DNA of 64,000 bases from Burkholderia sp. SRS-W-2-2016 (lineage in GTDB: Bacteria > Pseudomonadota > Gammaproteobacteria > Burkholderiales > Burkholderiaceae): assembly GCF_001931485.1 (NCBI RefSeq), contig NZ_MSDV01000037.1:47881-111880 (forward strand). The letters run 5' to 3'. The notes below the pieces were generated by a model that was given only the letters and a program-made list of their open reading frames with translations, made no database searches and was not told where the DNA came from. Both the position numbers and the translations under genes were made by a program. Positions 17,611-25,703 of this stretch are shown piece after piece. How positions within the stretch are numbered: the stretch's first letter is position 1; every line of letters begins with the position of its first letter.

Positions 17611-18417
17611 ATGCTGCTGGCTCAAATTAGCGATCTGCATATCAAGCAAGCGGGCGTTCTCGCGTATCGCCGCGTCGATACCGCCGCCTATCTGACGCGC
17701 TGCGTCGCCGCGCTCAATGCGCTCGCGCCGCGTCCCGACGCGGTGCTGATCACCGGCGATCTCGTCGATCAGGGCGACCCGCAACAGTACGCACACCTGA
17801 AGACGCTGCTCGCGCCGCTCGAAATCCCCTACTTCCTGATGGTCGGCAATCACGATGAACGCGCCGCGTTGCGCGCGGCGTTTCCCGAGCGCGCGGAACT
17901 GCGCGACGGCGGCGAATTCGTGCAGTACGGGGTCGATGTCGGCCCGCTGCGCGTGCTCGCACTCGATTCGATGGTGCCCGGCCAAAGCGGCGGCACGCTG
18001 TGCGATGCGCGGCTCGGCTGGCTCGCCCAGCAGCTCGACGCGGCGCGCGGCAAGCCGGTCGTGGTCGCGCTGCATCATCCGCCGTTCGCGTGCGGAATCG
18101 GCCATATGGATGAAATGCGCGTCGACCAGGCGGCGGCGGACAAACTCGCGGCATTGATCGGCCAGCATCCGAACGTCGAGCGCGTGCTGTGCGGTCACGT
18201 GCATCGCGCGATGTTCGTGCGCTTCGGCGGCACGATCGCCAGCGCGATTCCGGCGCCCGCGCATCAGGTCGCGCTCGATCTGCGCGAACACGCGCCGTCG
18301 GCGTTCGTGATGGAGCCGCCCGCGTACGCGCTGCATCGCTACGAGCCGGCGACCGGTCTCGTCACGCATCACGCGTATGTCGATGCGGCCGACGGACCAT
18401 ATCCGTTCCATGACTAA
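17611..18417 (+). CDS. CpdA-like class III cyclic nucleotide phosphodiesterase
   Basis: 268 residues. The metallophosphoesterase motifs are all present: ISDLH near the N-terminus, ITGDLVDQG, GNHDE, LHHPP and CGHVH. This pattern and length match the class III cAMP phosphodiesterase (CpdA/Icc) and glycerophosphodiesterase-like relatives, which use two divalent metals. It is cytoplasmic. The start ATG has GAAGGA upstream. The exact substrate (cAMP or another phosphodiester) cannot be decided from sequence alone. Confidence 0.85.
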   Translation: MLLAQISDLHIKQAGVLAYRRVDTAAYLTRCVAALNALAPRPDAVLITGDLVDQGDPQQYAHLKTLLAPLEIPYFLMVGNHDERAALRAAFPERAELRDGGEFVQYGVDVGPLRVLALDSMVPGQSGGTLCDARLGWLAQQLDAARGKPVVVALHHPPFACGIGHMDEMRVDQAAADKLAALIGQHPNVERVLCGHVHRAMFVRFGGTIASAIPAPAHQVALDLREHAPSAFVMEPPAYALHRYEPATGLVTHHAYVDAADGPYPFHD

Positions 18418-18557
18418 AGCGGCCTGATCGACCGAACGGGCGGACCGGATGAACGATCTGGCGGCGCAACATCGTTGACAGCAGGAACCACGCCGCTCCG
18501 GTATGATCGGCACGCTTGAGGACCGTGCATGGGCCGGTCCGCCGATCCCCCTCTGTC

Positions 18558-19757
18558 ATGTCCACTCCCGACGCCTCCACTTCCGCTCCCTCCGCGCGGT
18601 CGCTGCGCAGCCTGTTGCTGCTGCTCGCGACGATCGCCGGCATCTCGGTCGCGAACATCTATTACAACCAGCCGCTGCTCGACAACTTCCGGCAGTCGTT
18701 TCCGGGCAGCGCGTCGTGGGTCGGCGCGGTGCCGGCCGTCACGCAGCTCGGCTACGCGGCCGGCATGCTGCTGCTCGCGCCGCTCGGCGACCGCTTCGAC
18801 CGCCGTCTGCTGATCCTGTTGCAGATCGCCGGGATGTGCGTCGCGTTGATCGTCGCGGCGACCGCGCCGACGCTCGCGGTGCTGATCGTCGCGAGTCTGG
18901 CGATCGGCGTGCTCGCGACGATCGCGCAGCAGGCGGTGCCGTTCTCGGCCGAACTCGCGCCCCCGTCCGAACGCGGTCACGCGGTCGGCATGGTGATGAG
19001 CGGTCTGCTGCTCGGCATCCTGCTCGCGCGGACCGCGTCGGGCATCGTCGCCGAATACTTCGGCTGGCGCGCGGTGTTCGGCGCGTCGGTGCTCGCGCTG
19101 GTCGCGCTCGCGGTCGTGATCATTCTGCGTTTGCCGAAGAGTCAGCCGACTTCGACGCTGCCGTACGGCAAGCTGATGGTGTCGATGTGGCATCTGGTGG
19201 TCGAGCATCGCGCGCTGCGCGAGGCGTCGCTGACCGGCGCCGCGCTGTTCGGTGCGTTCAGCATCTTCTGGTCGGTGCTCGCGCTGCTGCTCGCGGGCGC
19301 GCCGTTTCATCTCGGCCCGCAGGCCGCGGGACTATTCGGTATCGTCGGCGCGGCGGGCGCGCTGGCCGCGCCGCTCGCCGGCAAGTTCGCCGACCGGCGC
19401 GGACCACGCACGATCATCACCCTGTCGCTGGTGCTGGTCGTGATCGCGTTCGTGATTTTCGGGGCATCGGCGAAGAGCATCGCCGGGCTGGTGGTCGGCG
19501 TGATCATTCTCGACATCGGTGTGCAGGCCGCGCAGATTTCGAACCAGTCGCGCATCTACGCGCTGAAGCCCGACGCGCGCAGCCGCGTGAATACGGTGTA
19601 CATGGTCGCGTATTTCATCGGCGGCGCGTTGGGCTCGGGCGTCGGTGCGATCGTCTGGCCGGTGTTCGGCTGGCTCGGCGTGAGCATTGCGGGCATCGTG
19701 TTTATCGCGCTCGGCGCGTGGAATCATTTGCGGCTGCCGGCGCGGGCGGGGAATTGA
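18558..19757 (+). CDS. MFS transporter (YnfM-like)
   Basis: 399 residues with about 12 hydrophobic helices. ISVANIYYNQPLLDNF at the first helix is typical of the YnfM/arabinose-efflux-like MFS group, and the loop 2-3 motif appears as LAPLGDRFDRR. A second half-motif (GKFADRRGPR) is at the start of the C-terminal half. It probably exports small molecules by proton antiport; no substrate can be named. The ATG at 18558 is preferred over an upstream TTG at 18516 because the extra residues look non-coding. Confidence 0.88.
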   Translation: MSTPDASTSAPSARSLRSLLLLLATIAGISVANIYYNQPLLDNFRQSFPGSASWVGAVPAVTQLGYAAGMLLLAPLGDRFDRRLLILLQIAGMCVALIVAATAPTLAVLIVASLAIGVLATIAQQAVPFSAELAPPSERGHAVGMVMSGLLLGILLARTASGIVAEYFGWRAVFGASVLALVALAVVIILRLPKSQPTSTLPYGKLMVSMWHLVVEHRALREASLTGAALFGAFSIFWSVLALLLAGAPFHLGPQAAGLFGIVGAAGALAAPLAGKFADRRGPRTIITLSLVLVVIAFVIFGASAKSIAGLVVGVIILDIGVQAAQISNQSRIYALKPDARSRVNTVYMVAYFIGGALGSGVGAIVWPVFGWLGVSIAGIVFIALGAWNHLRLPARAGN

Positions 19758-19789
19758 TCGCAATGCCAGGTAATAGCGAGGAAGCGCGC

Positions 19790-19927
19790 ATGCGCAAGCG
19801 CGACGTCGTCGTAGCCTCGTTGCGGTCACCGTTCAGCGCCCAAGCGCGTGAACTACCCGGTGGCCGCGAACTCACGCTCGGCATGCTCGAAAAAGCGATG
19901 CAGCGCGGCGCGTGGCAGCGGGACTAA
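19790..19927 (+). CDS. Possible small hypothetical protein
   Basis: 45 residues starting MRKRDVVVASLRSPFSAQ. GAGGAAG lies about six bases before the ATG, which favours translation. It begins 32 bp after the MFS stop and could be co-transcribed. No domain recognised. Confidence 0.35.
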   Translation: MRKRDVVVASLRSPFSAQARELPGGRELTLGMLEKAMQRGAWQRD

Positions 19928-19953
19928 TCGGGACTAGTAATTAGTCGCGCCGC

Positions 19954-20409
19954 TCACCCGCCGTCGCCCCGCCCCGCCGCATACTCATGCAACGCGTCGA
20001 GCACCCGGTCGAACTCGAACGATTTGTCGTAAAAGTGGCGCACCCCGTACTGCTCGCAACGCGCGCGATACGCGGGCAGCGCGTGATTGGTCAGCACCGC
20101 CGCGAACATCGAATCGATCAATCCCTCGCGTTGCAGATACGCGAGCACCGGCACCCCCGAACCCTGCTTCAGTTGCAGATCGACGATCACCGCATCGAAC
20201 GCCTCGGCGTCGAGCAGCGCGATCGCCTGATCGGCGGAATCGGCATACGCGGATACCTGCAACACCCCCGACGAATCGATCGCCTCCACGAGAGAGCGCC
20301 GAATCAGCGGCGAATCCTCGATCAGCAGCACGCGCAGCGGCGTGCGAGCGGCTGATCCATCGACAGGGTTCGGTTCGCTGTTCATCGGCGTGTCTCGCTC
20401 GTCCATCAT
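19954..20409 (-). CDS. Stand-alone response-regulator receiver protein
   Basis: 151 residues with only a receiver domain. LLIEDS carries the acidic pocket, VIVDLQLKQGSG carries the phospho-accepting Asp77, LTN the conserved Thr position, and FYDKSFEF the conserved Lys. No output domain follows. Its first ATG overlaps the TGA of the NarL-type regulator gene upstream (20406-20409), so the two are translationally coupled. It may act as a phosphate sink or a protein-protein regulator for the same pathway, whose likely kinase is the divergent histidine kinase at 22458. The start could also be the next codon, which is also ATG. Confidence 0.88.
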   Translation of the reverse strand: MMDERDTPMNSEPNPVDGSAARTPLRVLLIEDSPLIRRSLVEAIDSSGVLQVSAYADSADQAIALLDAEAFDAVIVDLQLKQGSGVPVLAYLQREGLIDSMFAAVLTNHALPAYRARCEQYGVRHFYDKSFEFDRVLDALHEYAAGRGDGG

Positions 20410-21038
20410 TCGATCAAACCGTTCTTGATCGCGTAATAGGTGAGGTCCGCGTTGTTCGTCAGACGCATCTTCTCCAGCACGCGCGCGCGATACGTGCTGA
20501 TCGTCTTCACCGACAAATGCAGTTCCTCGGCGATCTCGGTCGGCAATTGCCCGGCCGCGAGCTTGCAGAAGATCTGGAATTCGCGCTCGGACAACGCTTC
20601 ATGCGGCCGGCCCGCGGCGGGTTTGTCGAGATTGTCGGCGAGCGTATCGGCGACCGCCTCCGACAGATAGCGATGTCCGCGCGCCACCGAGCGGATCGCA
20701 CGGACGATCTCGTCGGGCTCGCAATCCTTGTTCAGATAGCCGTTCGCGCCCGCGCGCAGCAGGTTGATCGCGTACTGGCTTTCCGGGTAGCCGGACAGAA
20801 TCAGCACCCCCTGCTCGGGGCGTACCTGCTTGATCACGCGCAGCGTGTCGATGCCGTTCTTGTCGGGCATCGCGATATCGAGCAGCACCACGTCGAACGC
20901 CTGCTCGCGTACGAGAGTGATCGCCTCCTCGCCGGTGGCCGCCTCCGCGGCGACGCACATGTCCGGCTCGTCGGCGACGAACTGTCTGAAACCGCCTCGA
21001 ACGATCGCGTGATCGTCAGCTATCAGCACTCGAATCAT
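20406..21038 (-). CDS. NarL/FixJ-family response regulator
   Basis: 210 residues. The receiver domain begins MIRVLIADDHAIVRGG, with the phospho-accepting Asp54 in VVLLDIAMPDKNG and the conserved Lys in YLNKDC. The C-terminal LuxR-type HTH (about 145-205) contains LSEREFQIFCKLAAGQLPTE and LSVKTISTYRARVLEKM. It resembles UvrY/GacA-like regulators. I chose the ATG at 21038. The likely partner is the HisKA_3-type histidine kinase encoded at 22458-23951. Confidence 0.9.
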   Translation of the reverse strand: MIRVLIADDHAIVRGGFRQFVADEPDMCVAAEAATGEEAITLVREQAFDVVLLDIAMPDKNGIDTLRVIKQVRPEQGVLILSGYPESQYAINLLRAGANGYLNKDCEPDEIVRAIRSVARGHRYLSEAVADTLADNLDKPAAGRPHEALSEREFQIFCKLAAGQLPTEIAEELHLSVKTISTYRARVLEKMRLTNNADLTYYAIKNGLIE

Positions 21039-21183
21039 CGGTTGGGTGTCCGTGCAAAGAGCGTCGCTCCGAAGCAGACATTGTAATGATCCGCACAACG
21101 CGCGGGCGGCGAATAAAGTCCGCGCGAAGCGATGCGACGACGCGCGGCGCGGGCCGTCGCCGCTTCACGCGCCCCCGTCGATT

Positions 21184-21231
21184 GCGGCGTTAATCGCGGC
21201 GTTAATCGCGACGTTAATCGCGGAGTTAATC
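21184..21231. repeat. 12-bp tandem repeat, four units
   Basis: Four head-to-tail copies of GCGGCGTTAATC, the last two with one change each. The last unit contains the stop codon of the ferritin-like gene, so the array forms its immediate 3' untranslated region. Confidence 0.9.
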
Positions 21232-21783
21232 GCGCCCGGACAGCAGGTCGGCCATATCGTCCGCATGCTCCTCCTCGACCGCGAGGATTTCCTCGAACAG
21301 CCGCCGCGTGGTCACGTCCTTCTCGCCCAGATAGCGGATGATCTCGCGATACGTATCGATCGCGATCCGCTCGGCAATCAGGTTCTCGCGGATCATGTCG
21401 GTCAGGTCGGTGCCCTCCTTGTACTCCGAATGCGCGCGGCCCTTGATGCCGTCCGGCGCGAAATCGGGCTCGCCGCCCAGCTGCACGATCCGCTCGGCGA
21501 GCCGGTCCGCATGCTCCTGCTCCTCGCTCGCATGCTCGGCGAATTCCGTCGCCACCGCCTCCGAGTTGATGCCCTTTGCCATGAAGTAATGCCGCTTGTA
21601 GCGCAGCGTGCAGACGAGTTCGGTTGCGAGCGCGTCGTTCAGGAGCTTCAGCACCGTCTCGCGGTCCGCGCCATAGGTCGCGGTTACCGGACCATCGGAC
21701 ATGTGCTTGCGCGCGTCGTCGCGAATCTTCTGCAGGTCCATCGAAAACGAACCGCCCGCCTGGGCGCCAGATTGCTTCGTCAT
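21226..21783 (-). CDS. Ferritin-like domain protein
   Basis: 185 residues forming a four-helix bundle. Carboxylate/histidine clusters fit a di-iron ferroxidase site: ELVCTLRYKRHYF (helix A), HASEEQEHADRL (helix B, ExxH), NLIAERIAIDTYREI (helix C) and ILAVEEEHADDM (helix D, ExxH). It is closer to bacterioferritin/Dps-like proteins than to rubrerythrin (no rubredoxin cysteines). It is probably cytoplasmic and used in iron storage or oxidative defence. GGAG lies before the chosen ATG. The neighbours are envelope-stress-type small proteins and a two-component system. Confidence 0.85.
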   Translation of the reverse strand: MTKQSGAQAGGSFSMDLQKIRDDARKHMSDGPVTATYGADRETVLKLLNDALATELVCTLRYKRHYFMAKGINSEAVATEFAEHASEEQEHADRLAERIVQLGGEPDFAPDGIKGRAHSEYKEGTDLTDMIRENLIAERIAIDTYREIIRYLGEKDVTTRRLFEEILAVEEEHADDMADLLSGRD

Positions 21784-21909
21784 CGAACTTCTCCTTAAAC
21801 CGTATTGGGGGAACCCGCGCACCAGCATGAATCGCGCCTGGCGCGCGGGTGGGGACTGTCGGCGTTCGGAGTACTTCGCAGGTACTCCGCGCGGATTCGA
21901 TTTTTATCG

Positions 21910-22071
21910 CTACGTTCGGAACACGCCGAGCAGCAACGTGACCACGAACACGACGAGGAAGATATAGAACAGGATCTTCGCGATTTCGGCCGCGCCGGCC
22001 GCGATGCCGGTAAAGCCGAACACCGCGGCGATAATCGCGATCACGAAAAACACGATGGCATAGTGAAGCAT
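21910..22071 (-). CDS. DUF1328 (UPF0391) small membrane protein
   Basis: 53 residues, MLHYAIVFFVIAIIAAVFGF followed by TGIAAGAAEIAKILFYIFLV. This is the typical YtjA/DUF1328 peptide with two hydrophobic helices around a Gly/Ala motif. GGGAG lies before the ATG. Function unknown; members are often stress-induced. A paralogue follows directly upstream. Confidence 0.9.
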   Translation of the reverse strand: MLHYAIVFFVIAIIAAVFGFTGIAAGAAEIAKILFYIFLVVFVVTLLLGVFRT

Positions 22072-22125
22072 GGCGTTTCTCCCTTTGTTATCGGCTTGCG
22101 ATGGCAACGAGCAAAATCCGCGTCG

Positions 22126-22302
22126 CTAATCGATGATTTTCTTCGTCACCACGAAGCCCAGCACGAGGAACACCACGCACAGCACGACGAAGACGAAGAA
22201 CAGGAACTTCGCGATAGCCGCGGCGCCGGCGGCGATCCCGGTGAAGCCGAGAACGCCGGCAATCACGGCGACGACCGCGAAGATCAATGCCCACTTCAAC
22301 AT
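22126..22302 (-). CDS. DUF1328 (UPF0391) small membrane protein, paralogue
   Basis: 58 residues, MLKWALIFAVVAVIAGVLGF then TGIAAGAAAIAKFLFFVFVV. It shares the GFTGIAAGAA core with the gene at 21910, so the two are a tandem duplication. A GGAAGGGA element precedes the chosen ATG. Two transmembrane helices and a short basic C-terminus (VTKKIID). Confidence 0.9.
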   Translation of the reverse strand: MLKWALIFAVVAVIAGVLGFTGIAAGAAAIAKFLFFVFVVLCVVFLVLGFVVTKKIID

Positions 22303-22457
22303 GATGGTTCCCTCCCGAAACATTGATTGAACGATCGGGTCCATGCTATCGATGCAGCGCGGCGCGCGCATTCCGACGCTCGCCGTTTTTCGTGTGAGAA
22401 TCCGCTTACATTGGATTACGACGGCGTTACGCCGCAATCCTCGCCAAGGAGTTAAAC

Positions 22458-23951
22458 GTGTCGAACGTGCAGAACCTGCCGGAAGTGCGCAGCGCTACGA
22501 GCGCGACGCGGCTCGCCGACTGGATGCGCAACCGCAGCTGGGCGATCGCGATGACGGTCGCGATCGTGATCACCGTCGGCGGTCTGGTGATTCTCGAGAC
22601 CGCGCGCCAGCGCATCACCGCCGAATATGAAACCGCGCTCGAAGCGCGCGACGTGACCGTGCAACTGAGCACGCTCGCGAGCGAGCTGTCGCGCCTCGAC
22701 GCACGCCAGAACCAGTTTCTTCTGACGAAGGACGACGCGTCCGCGCAGGCGTTCTGCGCGAGCGCCGCGCGCATTCGCGACAACACCCGGCAACTGGAGC
22801 GCTTCTACCGGGGCGGGCGCGCGGACAGCGCGGAGCTCGCCAGCTTCACGCAAATCCTCACGCTGATCGACGCGCGCATCGGCGCGGGCGCCGCCGCGCT
22901 GCAGCACGCGGCGCCTCACCCGCTCGAACTGGGCGCATGCGGCGAAGCCGCCAGTGTGAATCCGGCCGACGCGTCGCTGATCGACAGCACGCTCACGCTG
23001 CTGCGCGACAACGAAGAGCGGCGCGCGCAGCACGCGCTGGCCGCGAGCCGCGCCGATCAGCGGCTCTCCACGCTGTGCGCGGCCGGTCTGTCCGCGTTGA
23101 ACATCGTGCTGTTCATCCTGCTGTTTCGCAATCTCGGCATCCAGATCGACCGGCAGGCGCGCGCGCAGCGTCAACTGATCACGCAGCAGGAAGAACTGGA
23201 TCAGCTGGTCAATGAGCGGACCCGTCAGCTCGAAGCGCTCGGCTGGCATCTGCAGGCGGTCAGCGAAAACGAAAAGACCCAGCTTGCGCGCGAGCTGCAC
23301 GACGAACTCGGCGCGATCCTGACCGCTTGCCGGATGGATGTCGCGTGGGCGCGCCGCAAACTGAAGGACAGCGAACCCGAACTCGCCGACAAGCTGAAGC
23401 GCGCGCTCGCCAATCTCGACCAGGGGATCGCGCTGAAGCGCCGCATCATCGAAGACATGCGCCCGACCGTGCTCGCCAACTTCGGACTCGTCACCGCGCT
23501 GCGCACGCTCGCCGACGAAGCCGCGCAGCGCAACGGCTGGGCGCTCGAACTGCATCTGCCGGCCGACGATATCCAGCTCGACGAACAGACCGAGATCGCG
23601 CTCTTCCGGGTCGCTCAGGAGTCCCTGACAAATGCGGCGAAGTATGCGCGGGCGTCGAAGGTATCGATTGCGTTGCGGGTCGACGACGGCGAGGTCGCGC
23701 TGCATATCGCCGACAACGGCGTGGGCATCATGCCGGCCGATCTGAAGCGCACCCACACGCATGGGCTGCTCGGGATGCGCCAGCGGGTCGCCGCGCACGG
23801 CGGACGCTTCGAGATTCGTCGCGGCACGCACAACGGCACCGATATCGACGTCGTGATGCCGAGCGCGAGCACCGCGACGCCGTCCGTCGATGTACCGCAG
23901 GCCGTGGTGCCGCCCGCAGTCCCGCCTACATCGCCGCAAAACCCGCTATAG
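22458..23951 (+). CDS. Sensor histidine kinase (HisKA_3/HATPase)
   Basis: 497 residues. Transmembrane helix 1 (about 28-48) and helix 2 (about 210-228) flank a periplasmic region resembling a CHASE3 four-helix domain. A coiled linker leads to the HisKA_3 dimerisation domain (ARELHDELGAILTA, His281). The HATPase domain has FRVAQESLTNAAKYARA as N-box, HIADNGVGI as G1 and HGLLGMRQRV as G2. This NarX/UhpB-type kinase class pairs with LuxR-type regulators, and the only one nearby is the minus-strand regulator at 20406, so they are the probable pair. A Pro-rich tail follows the kinase domain. Confidence 0.9.
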   Translation: MSNVQNLPEVRSATSATRLADWMRNRSWAIAMTVAIVITVGGLVILETARQRITAEYETALEARDVTVQLSTLASELSRLDARQNQFLLTKDDASAQAFCASAARIRDNTRQLERFYRGGRADSAELASFTQILTLIDARIGAGAAALQHAAPHPLELGACGEAASVNPADASLIDSTLTLLRDNEERRAQHALAASRADQRLSTLCAAGLSALNIVLFILLFRNLGIQIDRQARAQRQLITQQEELDQLVNERTRQLEALGWHLQAVSENEKTQLARELHDELGAILTACRMDVAWARRKLKDSEPELADKLKRALANLDQGIALKRRIIEDMRPTVLANFGLVTALRTLADEAAQRNGWALELHLPADDIQLDEQTEIALFRVAQESLTNAAKYARASKVSIALRVDDGEVALHIADNGVGIMPADLKRTHTHGLLGMRQRVAAHGGRFEIRRGTHNGTDIDVVMPSASTATPSVDVPQAVVPPAVPPTSPQNPL

Positions 23952-24170
23952 CAAGCCCGCGCGCCGCCGCGATGCGACCCGCTGTAGGACGACGCCGACG
24001 CCAACACCGGAGCCCGCCTACAACAAAATCGCGGCGCCGCCGACAGCGCCGCCACCGCCCTTTTTTTACCATGCAATCAGGCCGGTTCGAGACCGGATCA
24101 AAACCTGATCGACTGGCATGTCCCCGGTCGGACGACATCAACCGATGCATTCTCGACAAGGAGAACTTTC

Positions 24171-24308
24171 ATGACTCGACTGATCGCTGTGCTTCTGCTT
24201 GCAGGAACGGCCGTGCTGGCCACCGGTTGCAACACGATGGCCGGGGCCGGTGAGGATATTTCGAAGGGTGGCAACGCGCTGACGAACTCGGCCGAAAAGG
24301 CGAAATAA
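24171..24308 (+). CDS. Entericidin A/B family lipoprotein
   Basis: 45 residues. MTRLIAVLLLAGTAVLATGC gives a lipobox ending at Cys, followed by NTMAGAGEDISKGGNALTN, the usual entericidin pattern. AAGGAG lies before the ATG. Small entericidins are envelope lipoproteins associated with stress, and sometimes with a toxin-like role in E. coli (EcnB). Confidence 0.9.
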   Translation: MTRLIAVLLLAGTAVLATGCNTMAGAGEDISKGGNALTNSAEKAK

Positions 24309-24369
24309 CGGCGCAGCGGGCGCGCGAGCCGCGCCCGTCGTCGCCGGGTTTTACGCAGGATTGCCAGGC

Positions 24370-24400
24370 GCCCGCCGCGGGAAACCGCGGCGGGCTTTTT
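24370..24400 (+). terminator. Intrinsic terminator after the entericidin gene
   Basis: GC-rich stem GCCCGCCGCGG/CCGCGGCGGGC with GAAA loop, followed by five T on the plus strand. Confidence 0.9.
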
Positions 24401-24435
24401 CGTGCGCGGCGTTGGCTCACGACAGGAAGCCGGCA

Positions 24436-24477
24436 ATAAAAACAGAACGGCGACCCGCTTGCGCGGGATCGCCGTTC
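24436..24477 (-). terminator. Intrinsic terminator of the DUF4397 gene
   Basis: Long stem GAACGGCGA ... TCGCCGTTC with an inner CCCGC/GCGGG, followed by a T-run on the minus strand, about 120 bp past the DUF4397 stop codon. Confidence 0.75.
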
Positions 24478-24599
24478 CGTCCTTCCAGCGCCTGCTATTG
24501 CGCAGTCCTTGTTATCGGCAGCGCGTGCGAACTCATCGTTCACGCATCGCGCCGGGCGCTTCCGGCGCCCGCGCCGTCAACCCCCGTCATGTGCCGCCG

Positions 24600-25394
24600 T
24601 CACTCCCCGGTCAGCGCATTCGTCAACTCGATGCTCGGCGTGCTGGTATTGCCGTTCTGCGCGATCAGCAGATGAATCTGCCCCGGCAGCAACTGGCTCA
24701 ACGCGCCGCCGATCGGCACCGACGTAATCAGCCAGTCCGCGTTGTTCGCAAGCGAGAACGCCGACGAGCGGAACACCGGCGTCTTGTTGCCGGACACCGT
24801 CGCGATCAGCACGTACTGCCCGCCCGACACGTAGATCGAATCCTGGCCGCTCGCCGGCACCGCGTTCTTGAACGATACGCCGGCCATCGTCGGCGACACG
24901 TTCGAAACGTCGGTGGTGCCCGCCTGCACCAGGTAGAGATCGAGATTGCTCGCATTGGCCGATGCATTGAAGCCGCGCACGCGCGCATCGTTGGTCAGCA
25001 GGCCCTTGTCGAACGGATCGTCGATCAGGCCGATGTCGGGCGCGCTCAGTCCGGGCAACGCGAGCACCGTGTACTCATGGCCTTTCGCGACGTTCGGGAA
25101 GGTGCCGCTCGCGAGCGCGGTCGTCGAACCGGTGGCCGCATATGCGACAGTGGTCGAACCGGTGTTGATGTTGGTGAGATTGGTCACCCCTTTATAGGCG
25201 ATGTTGGTCTGCCCGGACGGCGCGCTGCCGTTGACGAGGAAGTCGACCGCCGGCCCGCCCGGAATCGCGTGAATGAAGTGGATCTGCGGATTGGTCAGCC
25301 CAAGCTCCTTGCCGGCATCGCTGCCACCGCCGCCACACGCGCTGAGAATCGATGCGGCCGCAACCACTGCCGCGATGGTTCGGATCGTTTTCAT
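24600..25394 (-). CDS. DUF4397-domain lipoprotein
   Basis: 264 residues. MKTIRTIAAVVAAASILSAC gives a lipobox at the Cys, followed by GGGGSD. The body is two DUF4397 beta-sandwich repeats: IHFIHAIPGGPAVDFLVNG and later VRGFNASANASNLDLYLVQ. DUF4397 proteins are cell-surface, with unknown function. I chose the ATG at 25394, preceded by AGGTG, over a GTG three codons earlier. It converges on the entericidin gene. Confidence 0.88.
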   Translation of the reverse strand: MKTIRTIAAVVAAASILSACGGGGSDAGKELGLTNPQIHFIHAIPGGPAVDFLVNGSAPSGQTNIAYKGVTNLTNINTGSTTVAYAATGSTTALASGTFPNVAKGHEYTVLALPGLSAPDIGLIDDPFDKGLLTNDARVRGFNASANASNLDLYLVQAGTTDVSNVSPTMAGVSFKNAVPASGQDSIYVSGGQYVLIATVSGNKTPVFRSSAFSLANNADWLITSVPIGGALSQLLPGQIHLLIAQNGNTSTPSIELTNALTGE

Positions 25395-25703
25395 TATGTT
25401 CACCTGTCTCGATGTCGGGCTTTACGCCCTTTGCCCATTGATATGCGGACTGCCGCCGCGAAGCTCGCGGTTGCCCTCCCCCATCCGAACCGCACCGCGC
25501 GCCATGCGTTGGTCACAGCGAGCACCGTGCCGGTGGATGCTCGCAAAGAGCAATGCGTGTGCCGCGGCCACGCAAAGGGCTTGCCAGCCGCACGAATGTC
25601 TTGGGTGGCCGCACCCGGCCGCGATTTAGAATTTTTCCTCGGCGGCCAGGCACACACGCGCGGTGTATCGTTCGAGCGGCTTCCCTCCTTACACGGCTCC
25701 CGC
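25395..25703. other. Divergent intergenic region
   Basis: About 309 bp between the DUF4397 gene (minus) and fadH (plus). It must hold both promoters, but I cannot assign clear -35/-10 boxes. An open frame from far upstream runs through it into fadH but lacks coding character. Confidence 0.4.

Noticed and set aside
18475..18507. TTGACA and TATGAT before the MFS gene as a promoter
   Set aside because: The spacer is 21 bp, too long for a normal sigma70 promoter.
24402..25703. Upstream extension of the fadH frame
   Set aside because: It is antisense to the DUF4397 gene and the terminators, and has no FadH-like content.
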